A stretch of 64,000 bases of DNA from Amborella trichopoda (taxonomy: Eukaryota > Streptophyta > Magnoliopsida > Amborellales > Amborellaceae), in contig NW_006497560.1 of the NCBI RefSeq assembly GCF_000471905.2, positions 568,112-632,111 on the forward strand, given 5' to 3'. Under the pieces are notes generated by a model. That model searched no databases, had not been told where the DNA came from, and saw nothing but the letters and a program-made list of their open reading frames with translations. A program made the position numbers and the translations under genes. Shown here piece after piece: positions 42,799-55,191 of this stretch (within the stretch, counting starts at the first letter, position 1; each line of letters opens with the position of its first letter).

Positions 42799-45700
42799 CT
42801 ATGAATTGTTGTAAATTCCTTTATATACGATATTCTTTGTGAAATTTCCCTTTTGTCCATACAGTAAATATTCTTCAATGTACACTTTTGTGTTTTCTTT
42901 TGTTGTACCCCTAGACAATGCAACATATAGTTGACCATGGGCAAAGACATAATCCTCCAAAAAAATTCCAACTGAGAGAATTATTTGTCCTTGAGATTTG
43001 TTAATTATCATGGTAAATGCAAGGTGAATTGGGAATTGTTTTCTCTTGAACTTTATTGCGTTAATAGAATCTTATGGTGGAAGTATCGGTATCTGTGGGA
43101 GGAATACAATATTTCATGCTTGCTTGATATCAATTATCTCAGCGTGCTTCAATTGCATTTTGAGTGAATGCCCTAAACAATAATTTTGTTCCATTACAGA
43201 GATTGTTTTTTGGGTTCAAGTTTCTCAACAATATAACTGATGCACCAACTTTTAATCTTAACATGTGAAGAGGGAAACTGCTTGGTGTCAGGGTATTTAG
43301 AAATTCCTTAAGATATAAATTATGATAATCTTCAGGCAAAGTATCGAAGCTGCAATAAGCATGTTCCTCTCCTGGAAAGATTGATATTACCGCATCATTC
43401 AACTCATCAATAATATCATTTCGTGTAGCCAATATTGCATGCCCTGCTAAATTTGATTTGATATTCCATTTTGAAAGACCTCATTGAAGATTCTTTTTGC
43501 AAACCACTAATATGGATTTCTGGCCTTTGGTATTTTGACCATCATCTCTTTTGGTATTCTTATGAAATATTCAAATGTTGTTTCTTCATTGTTATCTCCA
43601 ACACAGAGTAGGAAAGAATAAAAAGAGGGGTCAACTCTTGCTCTCATATTTTGGTGTAGCTGTAGTTTAATGATATGGGGTCATAAATAGGAGCTTTTCA
43701 ATGAATTTGTTTTAATCTTTGCTCTTGTTCCAAGGGGTACTACAGGCAGGATTTGTTGAAATACTTTTCCCCCAAATGGTAATGGTGATGACATGATATC
43801 TTGAAAGGTTTTTTATCCACTGCTTCGAAAGCATACTTCGTCATCATGGGTGTTTCATCCCATATTATAATTCTACTATTCTTTATTATATTAGCAAGTT
43901 TGCTTTGCTTCGTTATATTACACATAGAACTTTGTGTAGGACTTAGACGGATTTGGAACATGAAATGGGTTGTTCTTCCATCAGATACGTTCGTTGCTGC
44001 TATTCCTAAGGAGATTGTAGGCAAAGCCAATATATTGTTACTTCTCGCCATTACCAACAGTGCACGATATAAAAATGTCTTACCTGTGCCACCAGGACCA
44101 TGAAATTTTCATTTTTATTATGCAAGACAAAATCCATAATGGTATCAAAAGCCTTTTTCTGACTATTGCTTAATTGACTGATGAGATGAAAATCAGGGTC
44201 ATGTATGTTTAGTATAGTATCTTCTTGCACAAATTGATAATCACAGTTGCGTTATTAATATCTGGATTGTAAGAGGGCAAGTCATAAACTTCAACACTTT
44301 TTGTTTGTATTGCAACAAATGTTCCAACTCCTTTAGTAGTTGGTTCTCAAGGAACGATGTTGTACAACAACAGTTACAATTGAAATCCTATGTCATAGGA
44401 ATTAAGAACTTATCCCAAAGTGCCCTAACATTAGTAAGCTTACAATACAACAAAATTGTGGTAAATAATTGTCGTAAGGCGGATGGCATTTTGAATAAGT
44501 TACACTCGTCCAAGCAATTTTCAATGTCATTACCACTTTCTAACAACTGCAAGTAATTGTGCACTTTCTTTTAAAGTCTTACAATAGTAGTTGCCAAAAC
44601 GGAGTAGATCATTAAATGATGTTGGCCCTCATATGATGTCTAGCAACAACCGCAAGTAGTATCTTTCTCCTTCAGAGGGGGATGCTATAAAAATTCTACC
44701 TGAAAACTTTTGTTTTCTTGGCATCCAAATTTTTTTTTTAAACACTCCATATATAATATTGTGGAAAGTCTTGATGCGTATATTTTTCCTCATCAGGGAT
44801 TGTCCTTCATTGAAGAACAATACATATTTAACTATATTTATTTTTCTCAGTTCATTTGATTATAGAATTTCAAGTCTAAACACCATACATGTTTGTCGTA
44901 AAGAACATTGGTAGAACCGTACTGGACAACTAGTCATTTTCAAATATATATAGAGTGTGATCATTTGGAACTAATTGATGATTTGGTAAGATGTAATGGG
45001 AGATGATAAACATTTGGAATAATACCACTAAGATCAAATGAAAAAATTATACATGCAGCCTCTGATGTTGACACCCATCTTGCTTGTTGGAATTCTTGGA
45101 CCTCGTCAATAATGGTGTCTTCAACCTCTTGCACAACTTTTATTTGCACTCTATCAAATTATTTTACCACTTTTATGCTAGAGCAGACTTCAATATTTAT
45201 ATGATAGTTGTAACGAAGTAGTAATTTTGAATTGTATGGGACTACCCAAGTGTTATTGATGGCATTGTTGTCCATTTGTGTGACTCACAATTTGATGTTC
45301 TTTTATAAATTGGGTAGTTGTCATATGTTATAACCGTAGTCTCTGAGAAACATTGTGATTGTGGAACATGCACTCCCCATTGATATGGCCATTGTGTTTT
45401 CTTCCTCCTAGGCCCACATGGGCCATGTACCATATGCTTTATTATTCATTCATACAATATGAGCTATCAGGTAGCTCGACAAAAACAACTGCATCAACTT
45501 GTTGAATTGTTTGTATCTTATCATTAGTTGCCATAATTAACACCATATGTGCCTGTGGTAAACCTTTCTTTTGAAACTCAATGACATATACATGGGCAGT
45601 TACTTTCCCAAGCAAAATACCTTTTATGACATACTTTTTGAGGTCCTCTAGTTTTGCACTAAATAATCTTGTAGTAAGGTCTGGTCGATTATAGGCTACA

Positions 45701-46754
45701 TCACTAGGGTTCAAATTGTCTTTGATTTCTGGCCAATTAGGATTGCAAGTCATTGTAATAAAGAGATCAGGTTTTCCATATTTTCATACTACTGCCATTG
45801 CATCTAAATAACGTGCTTACATATCAATGAATGAAGTTGGTAATATAACCCGTTTGCCAACTTTATGGGCTCTTACTTCTCCATCTACAATGGCATCGTG
45901 CAGGCTTTGATAGCACTCGGTTCTTAACTTTTGTTGGTTATCTTTAAAAAACCGAAAGGCAAGATGTCTCATCTTTACATACAGATCGACCAAATATTGT
46001 TGTAACAGCCATTCGATTCGCAAAATGATGTTGCTTTCACCAGGTCTTATGTGTAATTTATATGCATAATATTCACGGCAAGTAACATGTCATTTTCTCA
46101 TGTTAGACTCATTTTCTCTTCTGAGTATCTTGGGATGCCATCCTATTTCACCTCGGGGGAAAAGTAATGGACATTGTAATGGATCATAACATCCTGTAAT
46201 TTCTAATACTTTAATCGTTTTTCCAGATTGCCGTTGGATAACAATATTCTTACCTTGAATTTGTACATCATTATCTGTTTCTATCCAAACTACAACAACT
46301 TGTGATGCAATAAGTTCATTGTATACTCTTTGATCCAGTCCTAGGTTACAATTGATAACTAATCGACATGGCCTTAAATCATGGTAATGAATCAAGCTTT
46401 GAAGAATTGAGACATAGGGATTATATTTTAGTAATATCTGTGTGATGTGGGGTTTAACATGTTGTAATGTTTGAGACGATTGCCAACTTCATTCTCTGTA
46501 TCGTAGAAATATAACTGCAAGAACCTCGGAGGGTATTCATTAGGGATTAGAGATGGAAGGTGATGGTTGATATGTCCTTTCACTATAAAATTATATATGC
46601 CACTTCTGAGAACTTGCTTTAGTGCCATCAAGTCAGAGATGGGAGCCAAGTTGCGTGCGCTTGAACTGATGGATAAAAACTTACAAGCCACAATGGCAGA
46701 GGTACTACCATTTCCAAAACTCATGCCATTAACATATGCTTGATGCCCATCCAT
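42799..46754 (-). mobile_element. Helitron Rep/helicase remnant
   Basis: Minus strand, N- to C-terminal from right to left. Helitron-like N domain: FIVKGHINHHLPSLIPNEYP (46754-46428), LDQRVYNELIASQVV and CYDPLQCPLLFPRGEIGWH (46395-46090), AHKVGKRVILPTSF (46023-45817). Rep domain: MTCNPNWPEI, then EFQKKGLPQAHMVLIM (45753-45442), where the usual HUH first His is Gln. Around 45200-44961 the tyrosine segment is lost to a stop. PIF1-type helicase: Walker A GPGGTGKT (about 44105-44082), Walker B IIIWDETPM, then PLHMLRLKVGASVILLRNLN (43432-43139) and MIINKSQGQ with YVALSRG (43011-42799). This is the rolling-circle DNA transposon enzyme, now broken by frameshifts and stops. The Helitron ends were not located. 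Confidence 0.88.
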
Positions 46755-47790
46755 TTTCTGCTTTGTATATCTTATGGTTTATGATCCAAATTTTCGGGTA
46801 AATAATGTCATTTTGAATGTTAGTGAGGTAAGAGAATCTGGAGGGGCTTTGCTAGAGAAACTTGGTAGAAAATTTGAATAACTTGTGAACGAGGCATCTT
46901 TTGCTTATAAAGTTCAAACTTACACATATTGGTTATTGAGATAACGGAATTTGGTTCAGTTGTATTGAAATTAAATTTTGAGCAAGACATTTCCCAACTA
47001 GATTAGCTGAACAATCTGTGGAAAAACTGATGTGCTTTATGCTATGCATACGGATTTCCTTTTTGCTTAGTAAGGTCAACTTGCGGTTGTGCATTTGCAC
47101 TTGTAGATGGGTGTGTTGAATTAACATACATATAGTCATGCATCTACCATTAGAAACAAACCCCCCAAAAATAAAAAATAAAAATTCCATCCCTCCTACA
47201 AGGAGATCTATGCTCTCTCTCTCTCATACAAGCATTCACCAACATTCATGGAGATGGCACTGACATTCATGCAATTACACATGTATGAAAGTAACAGTCA
47301 CATGGACGAGGATATCAACTATATTAGAAAATGAAACTTATTAGATGCCCATACTTGAGTTCTCGTGTTTGTAGTTTGGAAACCTATTGGTGTGATATTG
47401 GAACAGCTAAACTGAGATCTAATAGTGGATGTTATTTTTATATGAGGAAGTTAGATCTTGTCAAGGATTATGGTGAGAATACATACTATTTTTTTCATCT
47501 TCAAGGCTTTTTGTTTATTTTGTTTTTTTTTTTTGAAGCGTGAGGAAGAAAGCAAGGATGCAGAAAAATAAAAGAAGGTTGAGATAGTATGCCCTCTCAG
47601 AGCCTGCAAGAGAATTCACCCTCGTCAGTCTCATCACGAGCCTCACAAAATATAACCCAATCTTTCTTCTTTTCTTCGGAATATTTATATGTTTATACTT
47701 TATAATCTAAACCCTAAAGCCCTAAAAAATTTGTAAGTAATGGAAGACATTATTGCCTTTAAAAATCTCTACAATGCCAAACGACTTAAT
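46755..47790. other. Unassigned, right of the Helitron N-terminus
   Basis: If the Helitron's 5' end survives it should lie here, but I could not identify a TC start. A short CT tract sits at 47213-47224. Otherwise no gene. Confidence 0.4.
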
Positions 47791-47794
47791 TGCA

Positions 47795-47850
47795 CCTAAT
47801 CATCATCATCATTTTTTCCTTTTTCCAATTAATTGGGTCGGCTGACTTAA
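47795..47850 (-). mobile_element. Tiny 3' end of an RTE-type LINE
   Basis: CATCATCATCATTTTTTCC followed by AATTAATTGGGTCGGCTGA matches the 3' terminus of the RTE LINE at 51763-53392 (AATTAATTGGGGTTGAC), including a simple-repeat tail. Extremely 5'-truncated. Confidence 0.6.
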
Positions 47851-49031
47851 TTTCACCTAATATTTCTTGCAAACTAACCCTATTTACCACTTACAAAACA
47901 AACCTAATCATATCAGAAAAATAAAATTTTAATTGCATCAACAAGTACATTTTTTTGGGAGAATATTAATAGATGGGCACGCATTTGTAATTCCTCATGT
48001 GCCTGTACCCACAGTATTTAGGACAAGAACAATGATTCTCTTTGTTTCATTGCCATTCTTTTTCCTTTATTGATCATCAAGTGTCTTTTTTTCAAGTATA
48101 GTTCAAATAGATGATGCTAAATTATCGATGTTTTAGCCAATAAATGTCTTTTTGAGAGACTTCTTCACCACTTTATGTGCGATTTAGAGGCTGTTAGTAA
48201 TAGCAAGAGTTTGTAATTTGTTGGGACACTCCGAACAGTTTCTTTATTTTTGTCTCAAATTAGTTGTGTAATAACTTGATATTGTAAATAAATAGTTTGC
48301 TTGATTTAATGGACAAACTTCCTGACTTGAACCTGTCAATCCTCCCTAATGAAGTTATCCTTTATGGGGCATTTTCTTTTTCTAAATATTGTTGTAGGTC
48401 TTGTGAATGAACAGATTGGAAACAAAATGCTTCGATAGAAATTGGGGTAGGACTTGAGTGGGCACTAGTTGACATTAACAACACTATATCTCAAAATCGA
48501 TTTCTACTACTGAATATTATCCAAAAAGAAGCTTCTTAGATATTTATAAAGAATCAATCGTACATTACAAGTACAATCACTGTTTTTAGTTGAAATTACT
48601 CAAAAACCACTGGTTTTAGTCGATGGATATTAGATAGTTGGATATTAGATAGTTGGGCCTGTATGGGAATGATATTTCTAAGGGTCTGGGAGCCTAAATA
48701 ACTTGAGATGTACATAAAAACTTGTGTTTCACATGCATAAGAGCTCACTTTAAATAAATATGAGTGGTTGTGTATGTCTATCTTGCTAGGCTCATGCCTG
48801 GTCCATATATAGGATTTACTTCAAATGAGTTACTTGGTTATCTCGTTGTTGTTAGCTCTTACCGATCTCAAATATTGGTTGCCAATAATGAATTCCTGAC
48901 CCTTACATGCCTAAAATTGATAAAATAGTTAGAAGCCCCTCATAATATGATTGTCTCTTGTATTTCTTTACATGGGAGGTCCATTCTGAACCACTGCTCT
49001 AAGAATGCGATTTTGATTGAGAATCACCTGA
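47851..49031. other. Unassigned AT-rich sequence
   Basis: No coding blocks, LTR or inverted repeat recognised. A short direct repeat GATATTAGATAGTTGG lies at about 48625-48655. Confidence 0.5.
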
Positions 49032-49039
49032 TTTTGAAC

Positions 49040-49465
49040 AGGTCAGGTCTGGTTGGACCTGGACCCTGACCCAAATAGTATTTGGGTCCAAAATTTGGAC
49101 CCATACCTGGACCCATTGGGTCTCGGGTCTACTCGTCGGGTCCGAAACCCCGTGCGTCCCAGACCTAGACCTTGACGCAAATAGTATGAGTTTTTTTTTG
49201 TTTGGCCTTTTTTTTTACCATGATATACCCTATGACTATGAGCTTCTTATTTTTTGCCAATAATAACATAAATGTCGTCCAATATAAATACCTAGCATGC
49301 GTCTAAAGGCACATGATTGTCGTCATATACCCTATGACTACGGGTCTGGCTGGATCGGACCTGGACCCAATTTGTATGCAGGTCCAAAATTTGGACCCAT
49401 ACATGGACCCGAGATCGGGTCTACCTGTCGGGTCCCTGGTGTGGTTGGGTCCATTGCCACCCTTA
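49040..49465. mobile_element. Decayed GGGTCC-type hAT MITE
   Basis: Arms rich in GGACCTGGACCC/GGGTCC blocks, like the element at 17375-18576. The right end, reverse-complemented, is TAAGGGTGGCAATGGACCC, very close to that family's terminus; the left end is eroded. GATTTTGA (49032-49039) and GATTTGGA (49466-49473) may be the 8-bp target duplication. An internal duplication of TATACCCTATGACTA lies near 49224 and 49326. Confidence 0.65.
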
Positions 49466-49473
49466 GATTTGGA

Positions 49474-50040
49474 TCAAGAACCTGTGGGCATTGCATATGT
49501 TCCTTGCCTAAATTGGTAGTTCATAATTATATGGTAATCAATATAATATGTATTTTATGTCAAATGGTTAATAATGATGATTTGGGTGGCATGCACTGGA
49601 TTTAATTTAGGGGTTCGAACACCTCTAGGCACCCAAAAGAATCTAGATCTCTTTCTCTTTTTTTTAGATTGATGATCCGGATTGGTTATCTAGCTATTCG
49701 ACACAAGACTGCTGGGTTGAGGATCCACCCCACCAATTTGCTCTTTAGGCATTATTCTCAATTGTTGGCTCAGAAGTCTAAGATGTGGTTGAATGTTGGA
49801 TACTGCCCTCTATAATACCCCACCACCTTAATACTAGTAAGACCTACAACTAGGAGCTAGCTTCCTATCCCCCATAAAAACTCTAATCTAATTGTTTAGA
49901 AGGAAAGTCCCGCAACCAAATACTAGGGACTCCCTATATGATCAGGTTTAATCCATCCCTATGACATGGCATGATCTAACAATCACCAGTAGAAGCTCAT
50001 GATATTCCATATCGGAGAGTACCGGTGCTATGGAGACAAA
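49474..50040. other. Unassigned
   Basis: Low-copy-looking sequence between the MITE and the gypsy gag remnant. It may include untranslated or pol-proximal gypsy sequence, but no block is clear. Confidence 0.4.
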
Positions 50041-51400
50041 ACTTGATGGTTGCAACCTCCTTGTCTTCCTGCTTTAGAACAATCGTTCCTCTTCGATGAG
50101 GTTAGTTATCTTATCCTTAACCAACCAACAATCTTGCAAGGTATGCCTTGTCCTCGTGTAAAATGGACAACAGTCAGGTAGGTTGAATGCCTTGGGCTCT
50201 TGCGGAACCTGGAGTTCAGGCAGTCTTATCCAACTTGCTCCTATGGTGTAGAAGAATACCATGGGGATTTTATTAGTTCCTAAGGGAGACCTCTTCTAAA
50301 AAATTCCCTTGGGAACCTCAACAAGGATGTAGGTATCTGTGAATCCCATATGCCTGGTGAATCCAAGGGGATAATTTTACTAGGATGGGGTTGGTCAAAG
50401 CAACACCTGCATCCTCTCTATCAGCACTTAAGGTGATCTTCCCCTTTTTGAGCATATCTTCCATCATATCCTTAAGTGGCCAGCAATCTTCTACCACATG
50501 TCCAAGAATATCCTGTAATAATTCCTCCCTACCTGTTGCAGTTTCTTAGGAGGTGGAAGCTCATCTAGTCCGTGAGTTAGTAAATCCTTCAAAATACTGG
50601 GAACTAGTAAATCCTTCAAAATACTGGGAACATATTCCCAGTCAAATGAGCATCGCTTCACAAGGTGCTCCTTCAAAGTGGTTTTATGCTCTTGTTTTGG
50701 AGATGCTTGCTAAAGATTCCAAGGGGGAATCTACAAGCCAACCTTAGTCCGCTACGCATGTCCCTCCATTGTTTCTAAAGTTGTAACCCACCCTTAAAGG
50801 TTATTGTTATCTATTGCTCTAGTCACTCCCTTTCCCACCATGTTGAGTTACATTAAATTTCCCTTTCTGATCATTTCCCCCATCAGAAATGAGCATGGAT
50901 GAAGTATCATTTACTGGGAGGATGCTCTGAATATTCATAGCTGGAGTTGTCATATCATTGAAGTTGATAGGCCCATTTGCTTAAAGGGAGATGACAGCCT
51001 CATGGTCTTTGCATTGTATCCATTAATTTGTGCAAGAGCACACCCCTCTTCTTGTTGTAGAACTGTGTGCAGAATGCTTCCCTGAGTTGTCTTCAGAATG
51101 TGATGTACATTAGTTGAAGACTTCAATACTATATAAAGGTTGCTCCCATTAGGGTTTCAACGAACTGGAAAATCAACAAATGCTCATGTCAGAGGTTAAT
51201 GCAAGCTGACTGATAATAGGCAATGACTTCTGGGGTATTGTGGGGGAGAGCTAGTATATTAAATTGAGGAATTCTAATCCTCTTATAATTCAATTGGAGT
51301 GGAGTATCATCCATTTAAGCCAGGTAAGGCTTTTGATAGGTTTCTGGCATCCACATCCCAAGGAGCTCTAGGTTCCTTAACCCCTCCATCACCATGGCTT
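50041..51400 (-). mobile_element. Ty3/gypsy gag region (fossil)
   Basis: Minus strand from right to left: YLAWMDDTPLQLNYKRIRIP near 51330, a capsid-like helical segment near 51250-51050 ending in REAFCTQFYN, and near 50200-50075 the CPFYTRTRHTLQDCWLVKDK block, a gypsy-type zinc-binding segment before protease. It is broken, with many breaks, and no LTR was found on either side. Confidence 0.65.
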
Positions 51401-51762
51401 AGATAGCATCGAGGTTAATAGGTGCATTTCCAGCTATAAATACCTAGATTGCTCCAGTCACCACTCCTTGCTGGGGTTTTGCTTATGGAGGTGGTGACAT
51501 TTAGTAGTTGGCACTTCTTGTTGATAGAAAATGATTTATGCGATTTTTGAGAAATTTTCGAGATTTTTTTAAATTTGTTTGCAGCATGAAAATCCACTTT
51601 AGGACACCTAGTGAGGGCCCCATGTGCCACCCAAGTGCCAATAGAGATAACATGTAGCACCCCTATGGCCCTACCTAGGGTTGATGTGATCTTGACATCA
51701 AACCCATATGGGGTCATTATTTGTAATTTGTTGAATTGTTCATTTAAATTATAATGTTTTAA

Positions 51763-53392
51763 GTCATTCAACATCATTATTATCATAGTCTTTTCTCAAT
51801 TAATTGGGGTTGACTAAACGAATCATGATCCGCCATTCTGCTCTATTAAAGGTCATACCCTCAGTGAGGCCTTAAGTCCTTATATCTACTTCCAACCATA
51901 TCTGTTTAGGCCTACCCCTTGCCCTTTTCTATCATTCCACTTGAACTAACTTGTATCTCCTAACATGTATTGTATCGATGCTGCACATAGTCAACCCTCC
52001 TAAGTCTACTCTCTCTTATCATTTCATCTATTAGTGCCACACTTAAATCTTCTGAATGGATTAATTTCGAATTTTATCTCTTCTTGTCTTGCCACTCATT
52101 CATCTCAACATCATCATCTCTACTACACTCATTCTATGGGTATATTGTTTTTTGTCCGCTCAATATTCCGCCCCATAAAGTGAAGCTAATCTCACATCTA
52201 TCTTATAAAACTTGCTCTTTAGCTTCATTGGTATGCAACAATCACATAAAACTCATGTTGCACATCTCCACTTGGCCCACCCAGCTCTAATTTTGTGTGC
52301 GACATCTTCCTCATTCTTTTCATTTTTTTGGATTATCTACCTAAGATATCTAAAGTGCAGTCTTTTTTATACTTTCTGGTCATCAATCTTAATTACCTTC
52401 TCATCTCTACTCTTATTATTACTAAACTTATATTCCATAGACTCTGTCTTAGTTCGAATAATTTTAAAACTTTTGGATTCTAGAGCATTTTTTCAAAATT
52501 CTAACTTTGTGTTAATGTTATTTCAGTCTCATCGATCAACACTATGTCATCTACGAACAACATGCACCATGGTACCTCATCCTGTAAGTGCTTAGTTAAA
52601 TCATCCATAACTAAGACAAAGAGGTATGAGCTTAATGTTGAGCCTTGATGTAGACCTATTGTTTTCTGAAAACTCACTCGTCTCTCCATTACTTGTTCAT
52701 ACACTAGTTAGCACTTCATCGTACCTATCTCTCACCAAGTCGATGTAGTGTCTGGAGGCTTTTTTCTTTCCTAACACTCTCCAAATCAAATCTCGAGGTA
52801 CTCTATCATAAGCTTTCTCTATGTCAACATAGACCATGTGAAGATCTTTTCCCGTCGTCTTAAACTTCTTAATCAGTTACTTAAGTAGGAGAATAACCTC
52901 AATTGTTGACTTTTATGGCATAAAACCAAATTATTTTTTAGATACACTCGTTTCATGCCATAGTCGTTGCTTAATCACTCTCTCCTAGAACTTCATAGTA
53001 TGGCTCATAAGTTTGATTCCTCGATATTTCACAAAATTTTGTATATCTCCTTTGTTCTTGTAAATAGGTACCACAATGCTTTTCCTCTATTCGTTTGGCA
53101 TGTTCTTTGTTCTCAACACCTTGTTGAATAACTTCGTCAGCCAATCAATTTCAATCTCCCCCATGTATTTCCAAACTTCTATCGAGATAACATCTAGTCC
53201 TAAAGTCTTTCTTATCTTTATCCTTTTTAAAGCTTCTTTCACTTTCGACATCCTAATCCTACAAATGTATCTATAGCTTCCACCCTCATTTATACCAATA
53301 ATTCCTTCTACCCCTATGTTTTCATTATGTTCATCATTTAATAATTTTTTAAAATAAACTCTCCACCTTTCGATGAACTTTTAATGCACTTC
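51763..53392 (-). mobile_element. RTE-type LINE, 5'-truncated
   Basis: The minus strand has reverse transcriptase blocks, most clearly GLHQGSTLSSYLFVLVMDDL and CMLFVDDIVLIDET (52704-52501); FVDD is the catalytic motif. The 3' end lies at 51763-51800 with a (TAATGATG)-like simple tail. AATGTTTTAA at 51753-51762 and 53393-53402 is a probable 10-bp target duplication. The fragment has frameshifts and stops throughout and lacks the endonuclease part. It mobilises through an RNA copy when intact. Confidence 0.8.
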
Positions 53393-53402
53393 AATGTTTT
53401 AA

Positions 53403-53754
53403 ATATGAGAAAAATATTTTATAACTTAAGTGACTTCTTAGTCACATGTTGTTTTAGCATACATGTGATCTTATTCACATGTGCTTAGGGTTTTGGGCAC
53501 ACCATGAAATTTTGGCTTAAAACCCTAATCTATAAGAGAGTAATTTAATAAAAGAGTAATTTATTAAATTGGCTTTTCGTGTGATATCACCTCATTCGCT
53601 TAAGCCATGCGAATTTCATGAAATGGCTTCATCACATTGGATGAAAGCAAGATAACTTATAAATTACATGCCCCTCTACTCTCGTTATTTCTTTAATTTC
53701 AAAAATTACCATATTTGCAATTGAGAAATGGCATATGTGAAAAATTCTCTACAA
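53403..53754. other. Unassigned AT-rich sequence
   Basis: Contains a locally repeated CACATGTG motif near 53445-53485. No gene. Confidence 0.4.
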
Positions 53755-54115
53755 AGGAAAATTTGTTCTTAGATTTCCTTCTAATGTCTTCTTTTGAGCT
53801 TATTTTGGAATTAACCATGATTATGCATTGGAAGTAGATTTCAGTGTTTATAGTTTTGGATGAATCGTAATTGTTGTTCGATAGTTTCTGCTTCTCAAAA
53901 AGAAAAAATGAAATGTTGTGGACACGTTCCGTTACACTCAACTTTTGTTCTCAGATTTCTTTTTAAAGTCATCTTTTGAGTTTATTTTGGAGATAACCAT
54001 GATTATGCATTGGAACTAGATTTCAATGTTTATAGTTTTGGTGTATTGCAACTATTGTTCAATAGTTTTTTCTTCTCAGAAAAAAAAAAAAAAGGGAAAT
54101 GTTGTTGACACTTTT
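53755..54115. repeat. Tandem duplication, period about 181 bp
   Basis: TTGTTCTTAGATTTCC near 53763 recurs as TTGTTCTCAGATTTCT near 53945. Both continue through TAACCATGATTATGCATTGG, AGATTTCA[G/A]TGTTTATAGTTTTGG and end in an A-rich block before GGAAATGTTGT/GAAATGTTGT. Diverged about 10% by eye. Confidence 0.85.
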
Positions 54116-55191
54116 GTTGACACTTTTTGATGGGCACCCATTACCCACTTGCATTTTGGGCACATCACCCTTGGGCTGCATATGTCACCCACATGTGGTG
54201 CCGTGGGGGGTGGCCATGTAGCACTCATTACCCACTTGGATGTCACACGATCCATACCTCGGTAAATACTTTCATAGGATGCAAGCCCCAAAAAATATGT
54301 GTGAGGGAATTTAAGTTCCTATCAGAAATGAAATAAGGTACTAGGGCACTCCATTCGGCTATCTGGAATCCTCAGTCATTTTTTCTCGAGTTCCCCCAAA
54401 GGCTCATGTCCCACAGACTCTGACAGAGTCCCGTTCTTGACTTATCAAAGGCAACCTTATAGAGGCCGGATCCTGCATTTATAGTAGATTGTAGATGTAC
54501 CCCCGAGGACATGTCCTCTTGCAGATGCGAGGGTTCTCTCTCTTAGCACATGTACATAATTATCTCAAGTGCATCTTGCATCACTAGAGCAGCTTCCCAT
54601 TTGCAATTATAGATGTGCATATTGTGAGAAGGCTTGAGGTCAGGGATTTTGGCTTATATCACCTCAAAACTTAGTCATCTCTCACAGGGCTCACAAAGAT
54701 ATTGAGAAATGCTCAAGCTTGAAGTAATACTAATAAATAAATAGAAATACTTAGAAAATACTAATACATTGAGCCACATAATCATGAGGTGTATACATAC
54801 AAACCATGACTAGAGGAAAACTTCGAACACCTCGGTTCAAAAGCCCTTTAAGCACATAATCCTCATGATCCAAGGTTTTATCTCTCCAAAATACCAATTT
54901 GCGAAGATCTGGTAAGACAATGGTTGTGAGATCAAGAACCATCATGAAGTGCTAGAATCAAGGTCTTGAAAGGCCATAACTCCAATGATTTGGAGTGAGC
55001 CAATCTGAGGACATGATCCCAGTCAAATTTCTGGCAAAATTTTGGAGTGACATTGTTTATTATTAACTTTATATTGTTGAGATTACAATCACATGTTTGA
55101 AATGAGGTTTCTATAAGTTCTATCTACTTGCTTTTGTAATACATGTGATGAATTGTGTATGCATGCACTTGTTCTTGTATTTAGTAATCTC
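54116..55191. other. Unassigned, with a CACCCATTACCCACTTG repeat
   Basis: CATTACCCACTTG occurs at about 54138 and 54228. The remainder, including 54300-55100, shows no coding or transposon block that I recognise. Confidence 0.4.
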
